Source: Arion vulgaris (Eukaryota > Mollusca > Gastropoda > Stylommatophora > Arionidae). Taken from it: a stretch of 64,000 nucleotides of DNA. The stretch spans positions 36,112,289 to 36,176,288 of the forward strand of contig CM036768.1 in NCBI GenBank assembly GCA_020796225.1, given 5' to 3'. A program made the position numbers and the translations under genes. Shown in pieces: positions 30,005 through 39,019 of this stretch (position 1 is the stretch's first letter; each line of letters opens with the position of its first letter). The notes beneath the pieces were generated by a model. That model was not told where the DNA came from. It searched no databases and saw only the letters and a program-made list of their open reading frames with translations.

Positions 30005-30248
30005 TCATAGTTCATAAATATCATCGTTCACCTGTTCAAGATTTTCAATGGCTGATTTCACATGTTTGTTACTGGTCAAAGACCGCATGGGCAAAACTGG
30101 AGAACTGTTGCTGTCTTCATCAGACAAGTAACGCCCTCTGCGTTCACTGGCCGAACTTGTGGAAGAGCTACTGTCCCTGTGAGATAACTTTGAGTCCGTT
30201 CGTGTTGATAATGACAATGGTTCAGCATTGATGATCTCGTCTAGATAT
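30005..30248 (-). CDS. candidate host-gene terminal exon, serine-rich C-terminus, function unknown
   Basis: On the minus strand a pyrimidine tract and acceptor (CATTTTTTCTTGTGCAG) end at 30249. They are followed by about 80 codons to a TGA at 30005-30007. The peptide starts YLDEIINAEPLSLSTRTDSK, has a serine-rich stretch (SSSSTSSASERRGRYLSDED), and ends ENLEQVNDDIYEL. No repeat copy of this sequence exists in the window, and its composition (Ser/Asp/Glu/Arg, balanced codons) is unlike the retroelement frames. The exon begins with the last base of a split codon. It is probably a cytoplasmic, phosphorylation-prone tail. I do not recognise the protein, and no upstream exon could be identified in the minus-strand sequence above it. 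Confidence 0.55.
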
Positions 30249-30317
30249 CTGCACAAGAAAAAATGGAAGAATGGTTTTAAATATGTCATACGATGCTCTG
30301 TAAAGCATATCATACTC

Positions 30318-30440
30318 TAACGTATGCAATATGTTTTACGTACATTCTCTATCTAGTTACATACACAATATGTATTACATACATTCTCCACCTAGTCACA
30401 TATACAATATGTGTTACGTACATTCTCCATCTATATTTAT
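30318..30440. repeat. ~44-bp tandem repeat, 3 copies
   Basis: CAATATGTATTACATACATT then CTCCACCTAGTCACATA, three diverged units, in the presumed intron upstream of the exon. Confidence 0.8.
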
Positions 30441-30499
30441 AGTACTTGCACATACATTGTTAATAAATGATTTAACTGTATATGTAGTTCCAAAATTTC

Positions 30500-30966
30500 T
30501 ATAGTTATCAAACTGTCTATAGTTCTCAAACTGTCTATAGTTACCAAACTGTCTATAGTTATCAAACTGTCTATAGTTATCAAACTGTCTATAGTTATCA
30601 AACTGTCTATAGTTCTCAAACTGTCTATAGTTACCAAACTGTCTATAGTTACCAAACTGTCTATAGTTACCAAACTGTCTATAGTTATCAAACTGTCTAT
30701 AGTTACCAAACTGTCTATAGTTATCAAACTGTCTATAGTTACCAAACTGTCTATAGTTACCAAACTGTCTATAGTTACCAAACTGTCTATAGTTACCAAA
30801 CTGTCTATAGTTATCAAACTGTCTATAGTTATCAAACTGTCTATAGTTACCAAACTGTCTATAGTTATCAAACTGTCTATAGTTATCAAACTGTCTATAG
30901 TTCCCAAACTGTCTATAGTTATCAAACTGTCTATAGTTCCCAAACTGTCTATAGTTCCCAAACTAA
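30500..30966. repeat. 18-bp minisatellite, about 26 copies
   Basis: Unit CTATAGTTATCAAACTGT, with TTAT, TTAC and TTCC/TTCT variants at one position. Because 18 is a multiple of three it yields a long spurious frame (TIDSLI repeats) on the minus strand. Confidence 0.97.
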
Positions 30967-30971
30967 CACTA

Positions 30972-31111
30972 TTAACCCTTTCGTTTTGTGATTCTATTTT
31001 CTTACCTCCGGACTCGCTTATATTGCAAATAATTAGCCAGCGTACTGGCTTTGCGCCATGTTACAAAATACCACAAGCCAGTACATCAGCTCAGAAGAGC
31101 AAAAGGGTTAA
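30972..31111 (+). mobile_element. TTAA MITE (type E), intact
   Basis: TTAACCCTTTCGTTTTGTG at the left, GAAGAGCAAAAGGGTTAA at the right, 140 bp. Inner GCCAGCGTACTGGCTTTGCG can form a short hairpin. Diverged copies at 19615-20005, 47201-47996 and 59478-59612. Confidence 0.85.
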
Positions 31112-31265
31112 TAAGTCATATATCTACATCTTTAGTTCCCAAAAGAAAATTGTTAATTCTGAAACAAACATTAATTCCCATCCGAACATTATTAATAAGT
31201 TATTTATCAACATATTTGTATCCTTTTTTCTATTACTTATTTATTTTCACTAACATAAGAGCTTC

Positions 31266-31650
31266 AGACAAAAAGTTGCAGACATTCATCAATAGATGCC
31301 TGCGCAGGATACTCTATCTGAGATGGTATGACAGAACTACAAACTGGGAACTATGGAATAGAGCGGGACAACAGCAGGTGGAACAAGAGATAAGGGGCAG
31401 AAGGTGGCGATGGATAGGACACACACTGAGGAACCCCCTAACAACATCACGAGACAGGCTCTATGATGGAACCCCCAGGGCAATAGGGGTAGGGGAAGAC
31501 CCAGGAACATCTGGAGAGCGGAGCTGGAGACGGAATGCAAAAAATGAGGAGAGTGGGAGATCTGGAAAAGATGGCCTTGGATAGGCGAGCTTGGATGGCC
31601 TTGGTTGTGGACCTATGCCTCTCTAGGGGTGAAGCGTGAAGAAGAAGAAG
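31266..31650 (+). mobile_element. LINE RT tail with 12-bp TSD and (GAA)n tail
   Basis: Flanked by CATAAGAGCTTC at 31254-31265 and 31651-31662. Reads KLQTFINRCLRRILYLRWYD, RTTNWELWNRAGQQ and RRWRWIGHTLRNPL, frameshifting later. It ends GTGAAGAAGAAGAAG. A clean 5'-truncated insertion of 385 bp. Confidence 0.93.
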
Positions 31651-31662
31651 CATAAGAGCTTC

Positions 31663-31919
31663 CCCATAATTCCTCTAATTCTCGTTCCTGTATTGTTAGG
31701 GGATTGCGAGAGAGAGAGTTCCTGTATTGTTAGTTACTAGCAAAAGCCTGCAACACATGACATGGTTATATTAGACAAATAATAAACTGCATAACTAGAA
31801 ATCACAAGCTAAAATCAAACATGGAGAAACAATGTTTACAAAGCTAATATACTTATATACTTATAACAACTGCTTGAAATCCATAATTTCATCTATTGAT
31901 TAAGGTAAAATTTGTGTTT
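31663..31919. other. no gene seen; short (GA)n
   Basis: GATTGCGAGAGAGAGAG at about 31702-31718 resembles the family-9 tail. Otherwise AT-rich. Confidence 0.4.
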
Positions 31920-32230
31920 TCTGTACAATTTATTCAAATAATAGCATGTCCCTTGTGGAGTACGCGCTTTCATCCCAGCCTGTCAGAAACACTCTCTGTC
32001 TGTAGCAAGTTCTTCTGCCCCCAACAGCATTATGTTCAAAGTTTCTTTGGTGTCCTGCAGCCAACTTCGTCTTGGTCACCCTCTGCCTTGTACTCCAGAA
32101 ACCATTCCTTCCATTACCATTCTCTCCAAACCACAGTGACGTTTAACATGGTCAAAATATTTCGTCTTCGGAGACATGATATTATTTATGAGCCAATGCT
32201 CCTTGATATGCAGGTCTTGTAGAATGTCTG
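31920..32230 (-). mobile_element. LINE RT tail, heavily decayed
   Basis: The minus strand contains RLRRRNIL-like and GNGRNGFWSTRQRVTKTKLA followed by FEHNAVGGRRTCYRQ. It resembles the GRRxRGRPxxxWxDxI region of LINE tails but with several stops. Confidence 0.5.
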
Positions 32231-32294
32231 TTTTTTTTTTTCTTCTCTATCTAGGATGTTCTAAAAACTTTTCTGTAGCACATTATATTTGAAT

Positions 32295-32515
32295 TATATT
32301 TCTCTCGTACTGTTATACGTTACATAGTGCCTGAAATCAATTTTTCCATACTGTTCTATCCTGGGAAACTTGTTCAAACTCTTATATGTTACATAGTGCC
32401 TGAAATCAATTTTTCCATACTGTTCTATCCTGGGAAACTTGTTCAAACTCTTGTATGGAATTGAGACCAATATTCCTTGTATCTCTCAGTAAGGTTCATT
32501 TCAGGGTTTATCTTC
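32295..32515 (-). mobile_element. LINE 3' end with internal 61-bp duplication
   Basis: GTTATACGTTACATAGTGCC to CTTGTTCAAACTCTTATATG is repeated immediately as GTTACATAGTGCCTGAAATC to CTTGTTCAAACTCTTG. Homologous to 6175-6260. The first half of the LINE tail is absent. Confidence 0.8.
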
Positions 32516-32625
32516 TTCTTCAAACGCTCCATATCAACCATTTGTTAAATCACTCATGATTTGTACATGATCTGAGCCTAAAAGCGATTGTATGTTGTAC
32601 CAGTTATCCGCAATAATTCAGATCA
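32512..32625 (-). mobile_element. SINE-4, 3' half
   Basis: CTTCTTCTTCAAACGCTCCA, TATCAACCATTTGTTAAATC, ATGATCTGAGCCTAAAAGCG. Confidence 0.7.
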
Positions 32626-32639
32626 AAATTTATGAAAAT

Positions 32640-33057
32640 ATTTTCACATTCCAGATGTTAACATGCATTGCCTTCTAGAGTGCTTTGCTTTATTGTTCCT
32701 ATATGGAAAGAATAAAGTGTTTTTCTTTGAAAACACTACATAATAATTCATTAATTCATATTCATTAAAAAAAATAATTATTTTCTTGAAATATAAATAA
32801 ATGTCATTAAGAAATTAATAAATTATATTTTCTTTGGAAAACTATGACATAATATGTCAAACGTTATTTCATTAAGAAATTAATACAGTATTTTTTTCAA
32901 TATGTCGAATATTTATTAGTACCTAAAATGATGATTATATTAATTATACATTGTTAATACATGACATCTCTCTCTCTCTGTCTCTCTCTTTTATGTGCCA
33001 TACCAGATGTGTAGAAGGTAAGAGGTCAAGACAGAAGAACAGGAACAGATTTAAAGA
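32640..33057. other. no gene seen; (TC)n tract
   Basis: Very AT-rich, with TCTCTCTCTCTGTCTCTCTC at about 32967-32987. Confidence 0.5.
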
Positions 33058-33290
33058 TGAAGGGTTGACTTCATTGCACCGGGTTTTACCCCAGATGTCT
33101 CAGTCCCTCTGCACAGAAATGGCACGCCACCTGCCGAGAGTATTGCACAAAGCACGAACTACATAGCTCCAGCGACAATCCTAGGGTCTCTGGAAAAATA
33201 CACTCATGACCAGAACGGCTTGGCCCTAATTCGAAACCAAGACCTTCAGATCGCAAGGCAAGGATTAACCACTTAGCCATGGAGACCTCC
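33058..33290 (-). mobile_element. SINE-1 copy
   Basis: GAAGGGTTGACTTCATTGCA, GAAATGGCACGCCACCTGCC, GAGTATTGCACAAAGCACGA and CAATCCTAGGGTCTCTGG. Head partly readable (GCAAGGATTAACCACTTAGC). Confidence 0.82.
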
Positions 33291-33597
33291 TACTTTTATA
33301 TTTATTATTGTCTAGCACTTTCATTGGACTATTATTTCTTTTAAATAACAATAAATATTTATTTATGTTGGCTATAAATTAGAGTACTATCTACGATCGC
33401 AAGAGAGAGAGAAAGAAAGAATACTATCTATGATCACACGAGAGAGAGAGAGAAAGAGAGAGAATACTATCTGGATATAATTTCAACAACAAATCTATAG
33501 CTATTTTTCTTTGGTAAGATTATGTTTGCGAAAAATATTTTTAATTTTGAAATGGGAAAAAGTATCAATATGTTCTCTGCAACCTAACACTATTGAT
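33291..33597. other. (GA)n microsatellites, no gene
   Basis: Two blocks, GATCGCAAGAGAGAGAGAAA and GATCACACGAGAGAGAGAGA, at about 33395-33465, each preceded by ATACTATCTA/GATC. They look like duplicated family-9-type tails. Confidence 0.6.
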
Positions 33598-33745
33598 GTA
33601 AGGGAAGACTGCAGTAAAACTGTAGCAATGGCGAAACTAGTAAATAAAAGTACTGTACTGTAAAGTACAAGACGTTTCGACCACACGGCCTTTATCAAGC
33701 AAAGAATACAACAGAAGGAAAGAAGTTCAGACTTCTTGGATGGCA
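33598..33745 (-). mobile_element. Penelope-like fragment with hammerhead-like core
   Basis: The reverse complement reads TTGATAAAGGCCGTGTGGTC followed by GAAACGTC. GGCC pairs with GGTC (one G-U) around a GTGT loop. Upstream block CTTCTGTTGTATTCTTTGC as at 6580 and 38870. Best-paired stem of the set. Confidence 0.55.
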
Positions 33746-34111
33746 GACTTACCATATATAGTCACATCCCTAATGGACATAATATATAGTCACATCCCTA
33801 ATGGACACAACATATACAGTCAAATTCCTAGTGACCCTAAGCCATTGTTTTTTAACGTGTTTCGCCACTGCAACCTAACAAAAAAACTTGTTCAATGCTA
33901 ACACTTCTTCTTCTTCTCTTAACTTCCATTGAAGCGTAAGAGATCAACAAATTTTTTTCCAACCATATACAAACACAACACATGCTGAAAATCAACACAA
34001 CTACATCATAAGCCAAATTAAAGTGAAAATCAAGACAGCATAGCATGCACTATCACCAAAGCATAAATGTGAAAAAAAAGGTTTAAATAAAACACAAATA
34101 TATGTATCACA
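33746..34111. other. no gene; short 34-bp triplication at its start
   Basis: TATATAGTCACATCCCTAAT GGACA-type units occur three times at about 33755-33832. The rest is AT-rich. Confidence 0.6.
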
Positions 34112-34256
34112 TTAGCAACAGAGAGGTTGCCAGCAACAGAGAGGTTGCCAGCAACAGAGTTAGATAGAGTTGCCAGCCAACAGAGAGGCTGCCAGCAACA
34201 GAGAGGTTGCCAGCAACAGAGAGGTTGCCAGCAACAGAGAGGTTGCCAGCAACAGA
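34112..34256. repeat. 18-bp minisatellite, about 8 copies
   Basis: Unit AGCAACAGAGAGGTTGCC. Confidence 0.95.
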
Positions 34257-34284
34257 GATGGTGCTACCTCTACACCACCTATTC

Positions 34285-34450
34285 TTCTTTTTTAAAATAT
34301 ATGTTAAGAAATAAAATAAATTTTAAAATATATGTTAAGAAATAAAATAAATTTTAAAAATATATGTTAAGAAATAAAATAAAGTAAAAAAAATATATTT
34401 AAGAAATAAAATAAATTAAAAAAATATATGTTAAGAAATAAAATAAATTT
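34285..34450. repeat. ~31-bp AT-rich minisatellite, about 5 copies
   Basis: Unit AAATATATGTTAAGAAATAA followed by AATAAATTTT. Confidence 0.93.
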
Positions 34451-34539
34451 AAAAACAAGAAGTTAAAAAGATTTCACTTTAAAAATCTAACAATAACTGC
34501 AGTATATTAATGATAAACAAAATTTAACCAGGATTGGCA

Positions 34540-34735
34540 AGCTAAAGTAAGTGGGATATAAGTAGCACAGTAAGTAAGCTACAGTAAGTGGGATATAAGT
34601 AAGCTACAGTAAGTGGGATATAAGTAAGCTACAGTAAGTAGGATTAAGTAAGCTAAGTAAGTGGGATATAAAGCTAATAAGTGGAGATATAAAGTAAGCT
34701 ACAGTAAGTGAGATGTAAGTAAGCTACAGTAAGTA
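34540..34735. repeat. ~25-bp minisatellite, about 8 copies
   Basis: Unit AAGCTACAGTAAGTGGGATA followed by TAAGT. Unit length varies. Confidence 0.92.
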
Positions 34736-34879
34736 AAAACTTCAGTCTTAAATGAGTTTTATGCCAGCCCTCAAGATAACAGGGGTCACTGAATGATCCA
34801 AAGAATTACTCAAATATAAATAACATCGTATGTCAAATGTAACTACACAAATATAATTTTATAAATGAAAATGGTGGAA

Positions 34880-35140
34880 TATAATATCAAAAAAATACTG
34901 GAAGAAAATAGAAAATGAAATTAAATAATGGAAGAAAGTATTGCAAGAAAAAATTCAAGGAAAATACTGGAAGAAAATATTGCAAACAAAAAAATTCGTA
35001 AATAAAATATTGGAAGAAAATAATGGAAAACAATACTGAAAGAAAATAATAGAAGACAATACTGAACAAAATATTGCAAGAAAATACTGGAAGGAAATAC
35101 TGGAAGAAAATATTGTAAGAAAACATTAAATGAAATAAAC
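34880..35140. repeat. degenerate purine-rich tandem repeat
   Basis: TACTGGAAGAAAATATTGCA and relatives recur about a dozen times with variable spacing. Confidence 0.8.
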
Positions 35141-35389
35141 TGGAAAATTTTTTAAATGAGAATGTGCTGCAGCCATTGCAGACCATAGGGTATGAAATGC
35201 CTATCACTTTACATTTCTTGGTTCAAGTACGTATGCAAGAGGTAGAAAGCCAATTTTTTTCTCATTGTGAATGCCAGTTGTAGGAATTCAACCAAAAACC
35301 CTATTTAAAAACTAGATTTGAGAATCAAGCGCTGTATGTTTCTGCACTAATCTGTACAACTTGGAATAATATTATTACAGAAATGATGG

Positions 35390-35680
35390 AAGTAACGAGG
35401 AAATAACACGTAGAAGATGGTAGCGGTTGGGACATACATTAAGAATGCAGAAAACCAGTCACCCACATGTGGCTTTGAAATGGAATCAGGGAGGAAAGAG
35501 AGTAGAGAGACATGGAGACGAACTGTGACAGAGAAAGAGAAGAGGCAGGAAAGTCCTGGAATGAACTAAGCTGACCTGATCAAGATAGATCTGGTTGGAG
35601 GAAATGTGTTGATGCAATATGCTTCAAGAGGAATTGAGAGAAGAACAAGAAATGATGGAAGGCAAAATGGAAGTGAGTAA
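35390..35680 (+). mobile_element. LINE RT tail
   Basis: TRRRWQRLGHTLRMQKTSHP then HVALKWNQGGKR, and after frameshifts LEEMCXCNMLQEELREEQEM. Keeps the RRRWxxLGHTLRM motif. Confidence 0.8.
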
Positions 35681-35827
35681 AAGAAGGATGCGTTAAAATA
35701 ACATCTTTACTATACAAACATTCAAGGATATTGAGGTTGAAACTTATGGTGGACAAAAGAGAACAACAGAGGGCATGGTACAAAAGAGAACAACAGAGGC
35801 ATGGTACAAAGAGAGACATGCTTATAT

Positions 35828-35943
35828 CTTCTTTTTCTTCTTTGCGTTCGTTCTTTACGACCAATTTTAATCAATCTTTGTGATATGTATGATCTTTGCC
35901 AAGAACGTGTATACGTTGCACATTGGTTTGGTAGGCCCCTAAA
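35828..35943 (-). mobile_element. SINE-3, 3' part
   Basis: TTCTTTGCGTTCGTTCTTTA to CATTGGTTTGGTAGGCCCCT. The head half is missing. The sequence then switches to SINE-6. Confidence 0.8.
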
Positions 35944-36075
35944 AGGAAAGCATTTGGATGTAAAGGAAGCCGGTTGATGTTAACAACATCAACCATCGTG
36001 TGCCAACAGTCAATGAAAATACAGGTCTAACACCGCATTCTTCAATATACCTTGATGTATTAAAAAAGTGTTCTT
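35944..36075 (+). mobile_element. SINE-6, 3' part
   Basis: ATGTAAAGGAAGCCGGTTGA, CATCGTGTGCCAACAGTCAA, TGAAAATACAGGTCTAACAC and ATATACCTTGATGTAT parallel the reverse complement of 55770-55880. Confidence 0.65.
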
Positions 36076-36164
36076 TCTTCTTGTACTATCTAAACTGAAG
36101 AGAAAGAGGAACAGAATAGAAGGGAGAGAACGGATAAGATGAATATCATCAGTTGAATAACCTG

Positions 36165-36250
36165 ACGCCCGAATGGTTACCGGGGCCCAAATTGGGGTGT
36201 AAAGAATAGAACCACTGTTACTTGCCACGCATGTCACAAGAGGCGTCTAA
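36165..36250 (+). mobile_element. SINE-3, 5' part
   Basis: CGCCCGAATGGTTACCGGGG, GTAAAGAATAGAACCACTG and GCCACGCATGTCACAAGAGG. Stops before the second half of the SINE. Confidence 0.8.
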
Positions 36251-36295
36251 AGAAAGTTGGGCGTGGGGCTAGCTACCACATACGGTAAAAAAACA

Positions 36296-36510
36296 CTAGA
36301 TGGCTACAGAACGGAGAGCGAACCGAGTAAACGCTGGCTGAAACTGGACACATCGCCGAAGGATAAGCACCAGAGCTCCAAATGGTGCTGAGGATGTGGC
36401 GTAAAACACACCAATGCTAAGGCTGCATGAATCAGATTTCACATGAATAGAATTTATGGGGACATCTGGTACATCGTCTGACAGTGATCGCAGAGAGAGA
36501 GAGAATAACA
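36296..36510 (+). repeat. family-9 dispersed repeat
   Basis: ACGGAGAGCGAACCGAGTAA, GACACATCGCCGAAGGATAA and CTAAGGCTGCATGAATCAGA, ending CGCAGAGAGAGAGAGA. Confidence 0.75.
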
Positions 36511-36559
36511 TGAAAAAGGAAAAAATAGTACAGAAATGAGAAACAATAAGATGGCTATT

Positions 36560-36840
36560 ATCAGTTGAATAACCTCAAATAGAAGAGGACAAAGAAAAGA
36601 AAAAAAATATGAAGATGTCGAAGACAAAGAAAAAGATTAACAAGAGGAAGAAGATGAAGAAAATGCAAAAGAATGAGAAAGAATAAGACAGAAGAATAAA
36701 ATGAAAAAAAGTAGAGTAGAAGACAAAGTGGAAAAAACAGATGATGATGGAGAAAAAAGCAGAAAAAAGACAAATAAAAACAAATATGATGAAGACAAAG
36801 ATGCAAAGTAAGAAAGACAAAGAAGAACTGGTAACGGTAG
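36560..36840 (+). repeat. A/G-rich tract, ~280 bp
   Basis: The plus strand is largely purine (AAGAAGATGAAGAAAATGC, GACAAAGAAAAAGATT and similar) with few pyrimidines. It creates long Phe/Leu/Ser-rich spurious frames on the other strand. Not a simple-unit tandem array. Confidence 0.75.
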
Positions 36841-36867
36841 AGTACAGTTGAGAGGCATGACCACCAC

Positions 36868-37125
36868 GCGCCCGAGTCGTTACCGGGTCCCAAATTTGGG
36901 GTGTAAAGAATAGAACCACTTTTACCTTCCATGCATGTCGTAAGAGGCGACTAAAGAGGTTTGGCTGAAATCGGATGCACATGTCCTAAACGTGTAGAAG
37001 TCTATGCGTTTAGGAGCCTACCAAACCAATGTGCAACGTATACACGTTCTTGGCAAAGATCAAACTTATCACAAAGAGTGATTACAATTGGTCGTAAAGA
37101 ATGAACGCAAAGAAGAAGAAGAAGG
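36868..37125 (+). mobile_element. SINE-3 copy, full length
   Basis: CGCGCCCGAGTCGTTACCGG head, GTAAAGAATAGAACCACTT, GGCGACTAAAGAGGTTTGGC, CAATGTGCAACGTATACACG, GTGATTACAATTGGTCGTAA and AAAGAAGAAGAAGAAGG tail. Good reference copy for the family. Confidence 0.9.
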
Positions 37126-37273
37126 CATGAGCGCACAGAATATTAACAATTATTATCAGACTGTTTAACCCATAAAAGAAGACAAATATAAAAATTGCTG
37201 AAGACTGCACATATAATGGAAAGACAAGGCAACTTTAACACAAGTCTTCATACTTTCTGACATAAAGATTATA

Positions 37274-37419
37274 TTAACTCCTTGTATACCAAACGCCACA
37301 CTGTGTGGCTTTAGGTTGGACGCCTTTTTTACCAGGAGCCACACTAAAATGTGTTTTTAATTCTAAAAAACAAATGACTCGTAAAAACATGGCCTTTGCC
37401 CGGGCCCACTAAGAGTTAA
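37274..37419 (+). mobile_element. TTAA MITE (type A), intact
   Basis: TTAACTCCTTG (37274) to ACTAAGAGTTAA (37419), 146 bp. The inner GCCACACTGTGTGGC is a perfect palindrome. Copies at 1200-2254 (interrupted) and 16706-16850. Confidence 0.85.
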
Positions 37420-37454
37420 TATTATATGATATTTTATATATATATATGCCTTAT

Positions 37455-37690
37455 TTATGTTTTACTAGTAATAACTGTTATAAGAAAGAGAAGATGGAGA
37501 TATGTTGGGCATACTTTGAGAAGAAATTATCAAAAAATAACAAAGCAGGCTGTGAAGTGGGAAGCAAAGACACAAAGTAACAACTGTTATAAGAAAGAGA
37601 AGATGGAGATATGTTGGGCATAGTCCAAGAAGAAATGATCAAAGAATAACAAAGCAGGTTCGAAGTAGGAAGCAAAGAATTCAATAAAAC
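37455..37690 (+). mobile_element. LINE RT tail with internal tandem duplication
   Basis: ACTGTTATAAGAAAGAGAAG, ATGGAGATATGTTGGGCAT to CAAAGCAGGC occurs twice, about 110 bp apart (RKRRWRYVGHTLRRNYQKIT in the first). Homologous to 25210-25320. Confidence 0.85.
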
Positions 37691-37799
37691 AAAAAGATGC
37701 TGATGATAAATTGAAATGCACATTTCATCAGACTGATCTACTTTGATCAAAATCCCATAAGAGGGGGGTTAATTCTGACGAAATTCAAAGAAATTCAGA

Positions 37800-38530
37800 C
37801 TTCCCATGTATGTATGTCCTTTTTCGTCTTTACAGTCAATTGGCAAGTGTTTTACTGTGAAAACTTCTGAGGTTTTTCTCTCTTGTCTTTCAGCTCATAC
37901 ATAAGTCTCTTCTCAAAAGACTTCATTGTTTCTTTTCCGTTCTATTTCTAGTTTTTGTGTTACATTTATTTCGTTATTCGTTTTTATTCCAGATTTTCCT
38001 TAGATACGTTTGTATTTGGTCGTCCATTTGTGTTTCATTTTAATTTGGCAATCCTGTTTGTTCGTTTGCTTGATAAAGGCCTTGTTGGTCGAAACGTTGC
38101 TGTTTATCGTCACTGTTTCTGTATTTTGTAAAACTATAGTACTTTGTTTGTACGTGTTTCACTATTCTCAAAAGACTGTGTCCTTGCACAATATAGCTTT
38201 ACACACAACTCTGTCATCAGCTAGTTTTCCCCATGTGCTGGGACCTATAGAAAAGTTTTTCATTGAGGCTTTGCAGACATCTTTATATCTGAGTAGTGGT
38301 CTGACCTGGTGCCTCTTCTCCTTCGAAAGTTCACAGAACAACCTTTGTTTTGGTATGCGACAAGTTTCCATTCTTCGCACATGTCCCAACCATCTTAGTC
38401 GTCTACTGCTGAGCATGCCCATGATGGGGGACAGGTTTGCACGTTGGAGTACTTCAGAGTTGGTTATCTTGTACCACCAGATGTTCATAATCTTGCGGAG
38501 ACATCGAAGGTGAAAGATGTTAAAGACTTT
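37800..38530 (-). mobile_element. LINE RT tail and 3' end, interrupted
   Basis: From 38530 down: NIWWYKITNSEVLQRANLSP, MLSSRRLRWLGHVRRMETCR, QRLFCELSKEKRHQ and LLRYKDVCKASMKNFSIGPS. After the 37924-38166 insert comes a 3' end with LRYELKDKREN-like codons and a single copy of the CTTTACAGTCAATTGGCAAG segment (about 37835). Same family as 55605-56260 (+) and 57080-57800 (-). Confidence 0.85.
37924..38166 (+). mobile_element. Penelope-like fragment inserted in a LINE
   Basis: Flanked by CTCAAAAGACT at about 37913-37923 and 38167-38177. Contains TTGATAAAGGCCTTGTTGGT and CGAAACGTTGCTG, then TTGTAAAACTATAGTAC. Confidence 0.6.
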
Positions 38531-38595
38531 CTATATAGGAGACATAACATAAAGTCAGACATTTTAGGGCTGTTATGGTTTTTCTTTTACTAAGA

Positions 38596-38812
38596 GGGGC
38601 GTCTGGTCGAATTGATTAGCCTGCTGCTCCCATGTGGAAGACTCGTATTCAATTCACGGTAAGGCCAAGGATTTTTTATGTTGTGGACATAAATGAAAAA
38701 TCCTAACGTGAACAGTTTCGTATCGACTGCACTGGCGATTAAATTCCTCAGGCTATCGTCCCCTTGTCCTACACCGCCCTAAAGATTGGTTCCACGTGCA
38801 GTTTTTTTTAAA
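38596..38812 (+). mobile_element. SINE-5 copy
   Basis: GGGCGTCTGGTCGAATTGAT, GTATTCAATTCACGG (degraded B box), GTATCGACTGCACTGGCGAT, CACCGCCCTAAAGATTGG. Confidence 0.8.
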
Positions 38813-38824
38813 TAGGGACTTATT

Positions 38825-38990
38825 GTTTGGCTGTATATGTTATGTCTACCGTATTGGGAGTCTGAATTTCTTCACTTCTTTTGTATTCTTTGTCAGATCA
38901 AGAAATGTTGGTTAAAACGTTGCTATATCTTGGTTTTTGTACTTTGTAAAACTACAGTACTTTGTTTTTACATGTTTTGCTTCTGTTCTT
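38825..38990 (+). mobile_element. Penelope-like fragment
   Basis: GGCTGTATATGTTATGTCTA, CTTCACTTCTTTTGTATTCT, then AAGAAATGTTGGTTAAAACG: the core is degraded. TTTGTAAAACTACAGTACTT follows. Confidence 0.5.
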
Positions 38991-39019
38991 AACCTGCATT
39001 GAGCAACTAGGCTATTTCT

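Noticed and set aside
30437..30961. 174-codon TIDSL-repeat protein on the minus strand
   Set aside because: 18-bp minisatellite in frame. No start context, and no other protein feature.
36561..36982. Hydrophobic Phe/Leu/Ser-rich frames that could suggest membrane proteins
   Set aside because: Product of the A/G-rich tract read from the opposite strand. Several overlapping frames show the same bias.
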